From assembly GCA_007129455.1 (NCBI GenBank), contig SKVL01000048.1:1-6894 (forward strand): DNA of 6,894 nt, given 5' to 3'. A program made the translations under genes and the position numbers. Positions 4,773-6,894 of this stretch are shown piece by piece. The notes beneath the pieces were generated by a model, which worked only from the letters and a program-made list of their open reading frames with translations, did not search any database and was not told the origin of the DNA. Numbering within the stretch: the stretch's first letter is position 1; every line of letters begins with the position of its first letter. The stretch is from Candidatus Campbelliibacteriota bacterium (GTDB lineage: Bacteria; Patescibacteriota; Minisyncoccia; Phycocordibacterales; CSBR16-193).

Positions 4773-6894
4773 ATGAATCTAGAAGATATAAAAAACGCAT
4801 CCCTTTCATTCACTCCTGCAATACTCCTCGGCAAACTCGTCAAGCCTCAAAGCTTGAAAAAGTTGAGTAATCTTTTTATCTTCGTCCTTTTGTTTCTAGG
4901 TCTTTTCTCTGGACTGTTTTTCTTTTTCGGAATATACCTTCCGGAAAAAATGATATCTTTCGAGTACAAAACCTACGGAGCCACAAGTGTGGTCTTAGCC
5001 CTTTGGTCAGTGTCTTTCTCGCTGTATGCATTTTCAAACTACTTCCGTTTTCGCGACATCGCACTAAAGAAAAAAGATCGAATCAATAGCGGAATAAAAG
5101 TCTCATTTGAAACCGCTGAAATCCTACACAACACTGATAAAGGAGATCTGACTAAAGGATTCTTCAGATCCGAGTTCGGAACACTTGCTCTCTTCAGGTG
5201 CGGGATATCAAAAGAGGAGATGGATTCTTTTATCTCAAAAAGAAAAAAGACCCTCCCCGCAACCTCGCTACCAACAATTGAGAAAGACTTCGTCGACGCT
5301 TATAGCTATACGGAGACTCTGTACCGATCCGACGAAGAATTCTCAAAGTTCATTTTCAAAAGTGGACTCCAAGAGAAAGAGTTTCTCGGAGCGGTACGGT
5401 GGATGAACGACATATTTGTGAGAATAAGAAGGTCAGAGCGCTGGTGGAGCGAAGAGAATGTTTCAAAACTGGAACCCATCGGAACCGACTGGGCATACGG
5501 AGTGGCATATGAGCTTGAGAAGTTCTCAAAACCCATAGAGAGAATAGTGGACATCACGGACTCACTGGAGAACTTTCATGAAAAAGAAGTCAAGTCTTTG
5601 GAGCTGATACTTTCCAGAAGCGAAGAGGCGAATGCTCTCCTGATTGGAGACGCCGGAACAGGAAAGATAGCCGTTGTCGGAGGTTTGGCAGCAAGAATAA
5701 AAGCCGAACAGACAACCGATAAGTTAGCTTACAAAAAAATCCTAGTACTGGACACCGGTGCGCTTTTATCTCTTATGAAAAACAAATCGGACCTTGAGAG
5801 TGAGTTGATAAAGATCATGAATCAGACGGCCAAAGCCGGAAACATAATCTTGGTAATAGACAACCTCCCATATTTCGTAAGAGGAGCGCAAGCATTGGAA
5901 GCTGATGTTGTAACCTTGCTCGACAGTTATATGGCATCACCGAGCATTAATATTTTGGCTTTGAGCGATAAAAACAATTTTCATAATATTCTGGAACCCG
6001 ATACCACACTGATGAGCAGATTTGAATATGTCCTTCTTGAAGACATAAAAGAAGATGCCCTTCTTTCGGTACTGGAAGATAAGCTTCTGAAGCTGGAAAG
6101 AGAATACAAGGTTATCTTCACCTACCCCGCTCTCATAAGTATAGTCAGCTCGGCCAACAGATACTTCCCCAGCGGGGTCATGCCCGACAAGGCGATCGAT
6201 TTGATGGTGGAAATCGCTCCCTTCGCCGTATCAAGGAAAATAAAGACAATCCGCAGAGAAGACGTTGAGACATTGGTAAGAGAGAAAACCGGAATACCGG
6301 TTGGAACTGTCACCGAGGAAGAAAAAGATGTCTTGACGAATTTGGAAGAGATCCTGCATAAAAGGATAGTGGGCCAAGATCAGGCGGTTGAAGTGATAAG
6401 TAACGCTCTCCGAAGAGCCCGTTCCGGAATATCCAATCCCAAAAGACCCTTGGGATCGTTCCTGTTTTTAGGACCAACCGGTGTCGGTAAGACGGAAACA
6501 TCAAAGGCTCTCGCGGAGGTTTTCTTTGAAAGCTCGGAGAACATCTCCCGTCTGGATATGTCGGAATACCAAGGAATGGAGGGTTTGAATCAACTTATCG
6601 GCTCCGTTAAAACCGGTAGATCCGGCCGACTTTCCACTCTCCTGCGTGAAAAACCTTATTCGGTTCTGCTTCTTGACGAGTTCGAGAAGGCGGACAAAGA
6701 CATTCACAATCTTTTCCTCCAAACGCTTGATGAAGGAGTCTTCACCGATTCAATCGGAAAAGAGGTCAACGCCAGAAACTCCATAATAATAGCCACCTCA
6801 AATGCCGGCAGTGACATAATATGGGAGTACTCAAGCAAAGGAGAGAGCTTGAAAGAAAAAAAGGGAGAGATTATTGACCGAATCATAGAAAAAG
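4773..6894 (+). CDS. Membrane-anchored Clp-like (ClpC/ClpB type) double AAA+ ATPase, 3'-truncated
   Basis: The frame stays open from the ATG at 4773 to the window end (707 residues, no stop). Two membrane helices (about 33-55 and 70-88) are followed by a basic cytoplasmic segment. Two weak Clp_N-like repeats (about 108-155 and 168-212) and PIGTDWAYG come next. ATPase domain 1 has Walker A GDAGTGKI (292-299) and Walker B IILVIDN (358-364). Its C-terminal part, MPDKAIDLM (470-478), runs directly into TGIPVGTVTEEEKDVLTNLE with no coiled-coil M domain. ATPase domain 2 begins RIVGQDQAVEVI (531-542), with Walker A GPTGVGKT (567-574), Walker B VLLLDEFEKA (631-640) and TSNAGS (675-680). Domain 1 lacks the P-loop Thr/Ser and the Walker B Glu; both pore tyrosines also appear to be missing. 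Family membership is clear. Function as a ClpP-partnered unfoldase is doubtful, so I give no clp symbol. It follows the membrane-protein gene by 3 bases, without a Shine-Dalgarno site. Confidence 0.92.
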   Translation, partial: MNLEDIKNASLSFTPAILLGKLVKPQSLKKLSNLFIFVLLFLGLFSGLFFFFGIYLPEKMISFEYKTYGATSVVLALWSVSFSLYAFSNYFRFRDIALKKKDRINSGIKVSFETAEILHNTDKGDLTKGFFRSEFGTLALFRCGISKEEMDSFISKRKKTLPATSLPTIEKDFVDAYSYTETLYRSDEEFSKFIFKSGLQEKEFLGAVRWMNDIFVRIRRSERWWSEENVSKLEPIGTDWAYGVAYELEKFSKPIERIVDITDSLENFHEKEVKSLELILSRSEEANALLIGDAGTGKIAVVGGLAARIKAEQTTDKLAYKKILVLDTGALLSLMKNKSDLESELIKIMNQTAKAGNIILVIDNLPYFVRGAQALEADVVTLLDSYMASPSINILALSDKNNFHNILEPDTTLMSRFEYVLLEDIKEDALLSVLEDKLLKLEREYKVIFTYPALISIVSSANRYFPSGVMPDKAIDLMVEIAPFAVSRKIKTIRREDVETLVREKTGIPVGTVTEEEKDVLTNLEEILHKRIVGQDQAVEVISNALRRARSGISNPKRPLGSFLFLGPTGVGKTETSKALAEVFFESSENISRLDMSEYQGMEGLNQLIGSVKTGRSGRLSTLLREKPYSVLLLDEFEKADKDIHNLFLQTLDEGVFTDSIGKEVNARNSIIIATSNAGSDIIWEYSSKGESLKEKKGEIIDRIIEK

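Noticed and set aside
1..6894. CRISPR arrays, insertion sequences, tRNA or rRNA genes
   Set aside because: No regularly spaced repeats, transposase motifs, terminal inverted repeats, cloverleaf-like segments or rRNA signatures were seen; the window is almost filled by protein genes.

Overview
The window looks like chromosomal DNA of a small-genome bacterium, most likely Patescibacteria/CPR (Parcubacteria-like). I infer this from the gene set, not from a search. The pointers are a short RelA/SpoT protein that stops after its TGS domain, a tiny SET-domain protein, and a two-gene membrane module in which a small 'LLSPWR' membrane protein precedes a membrane-anchored, Clp-like AAA+ ATPase. The standard code (11) fits: the conserved genes carry no in-frame TGA, and TAA and TGA both serve as stops.

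Layout. Positions 2-1141 (+) hold the 3' part of a bifunctional-type (p)ppGpp synthetase/hydrolase. It converges, with a 14-base gap, on parB (1156-2514, -), whose protein has a normal ParB core plus an acidic tail of about 155 residues. An AT-rich divergent region (2515-2681) carries promoter-like sites for parB and for a small gene, plus short inverted and direct repeats. The small gene (2682-2906, +, 74 aa, unknown) has the only strong Shine-Dalgarno site in the window and ends at a strong terminator (2936-2977). A minimal SET-domain methyltransferase gene follows (3017-3406, +). Next is miaA (3456-4349, +), with a consensus extended -10 so close to its ATG that the mRNA should be nearly leaderless. 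The window ends with a membrane protein gene (4377-4769, +) and, 3 bases later, a large reading frame open to the window edge (4773-6894, +).

Function. rel (stringent response), parB (chromosome segregation) and miaA (tRNA A37 prenylation) are housekeeping genes. The most unusual content is the last pair. The 707 visible residues of the AAA+ protein have the double-ATPase layout of ClpC/ClpB and an N-terminal two-helix membrane anchor. The first ATPase site is degenerate (P-loop Thr to Ile, Walker B Glu to Asn), neither pore loop shows the usual tyrosine, and no ClpP-docking tripeptide is visible in the expected place. The second ATPase site looks intact. This suggests a membrane-bound remodelling machine that differs from a standard Clp protease unfoldase, probably working with the small membrane protein encoded just upstream.
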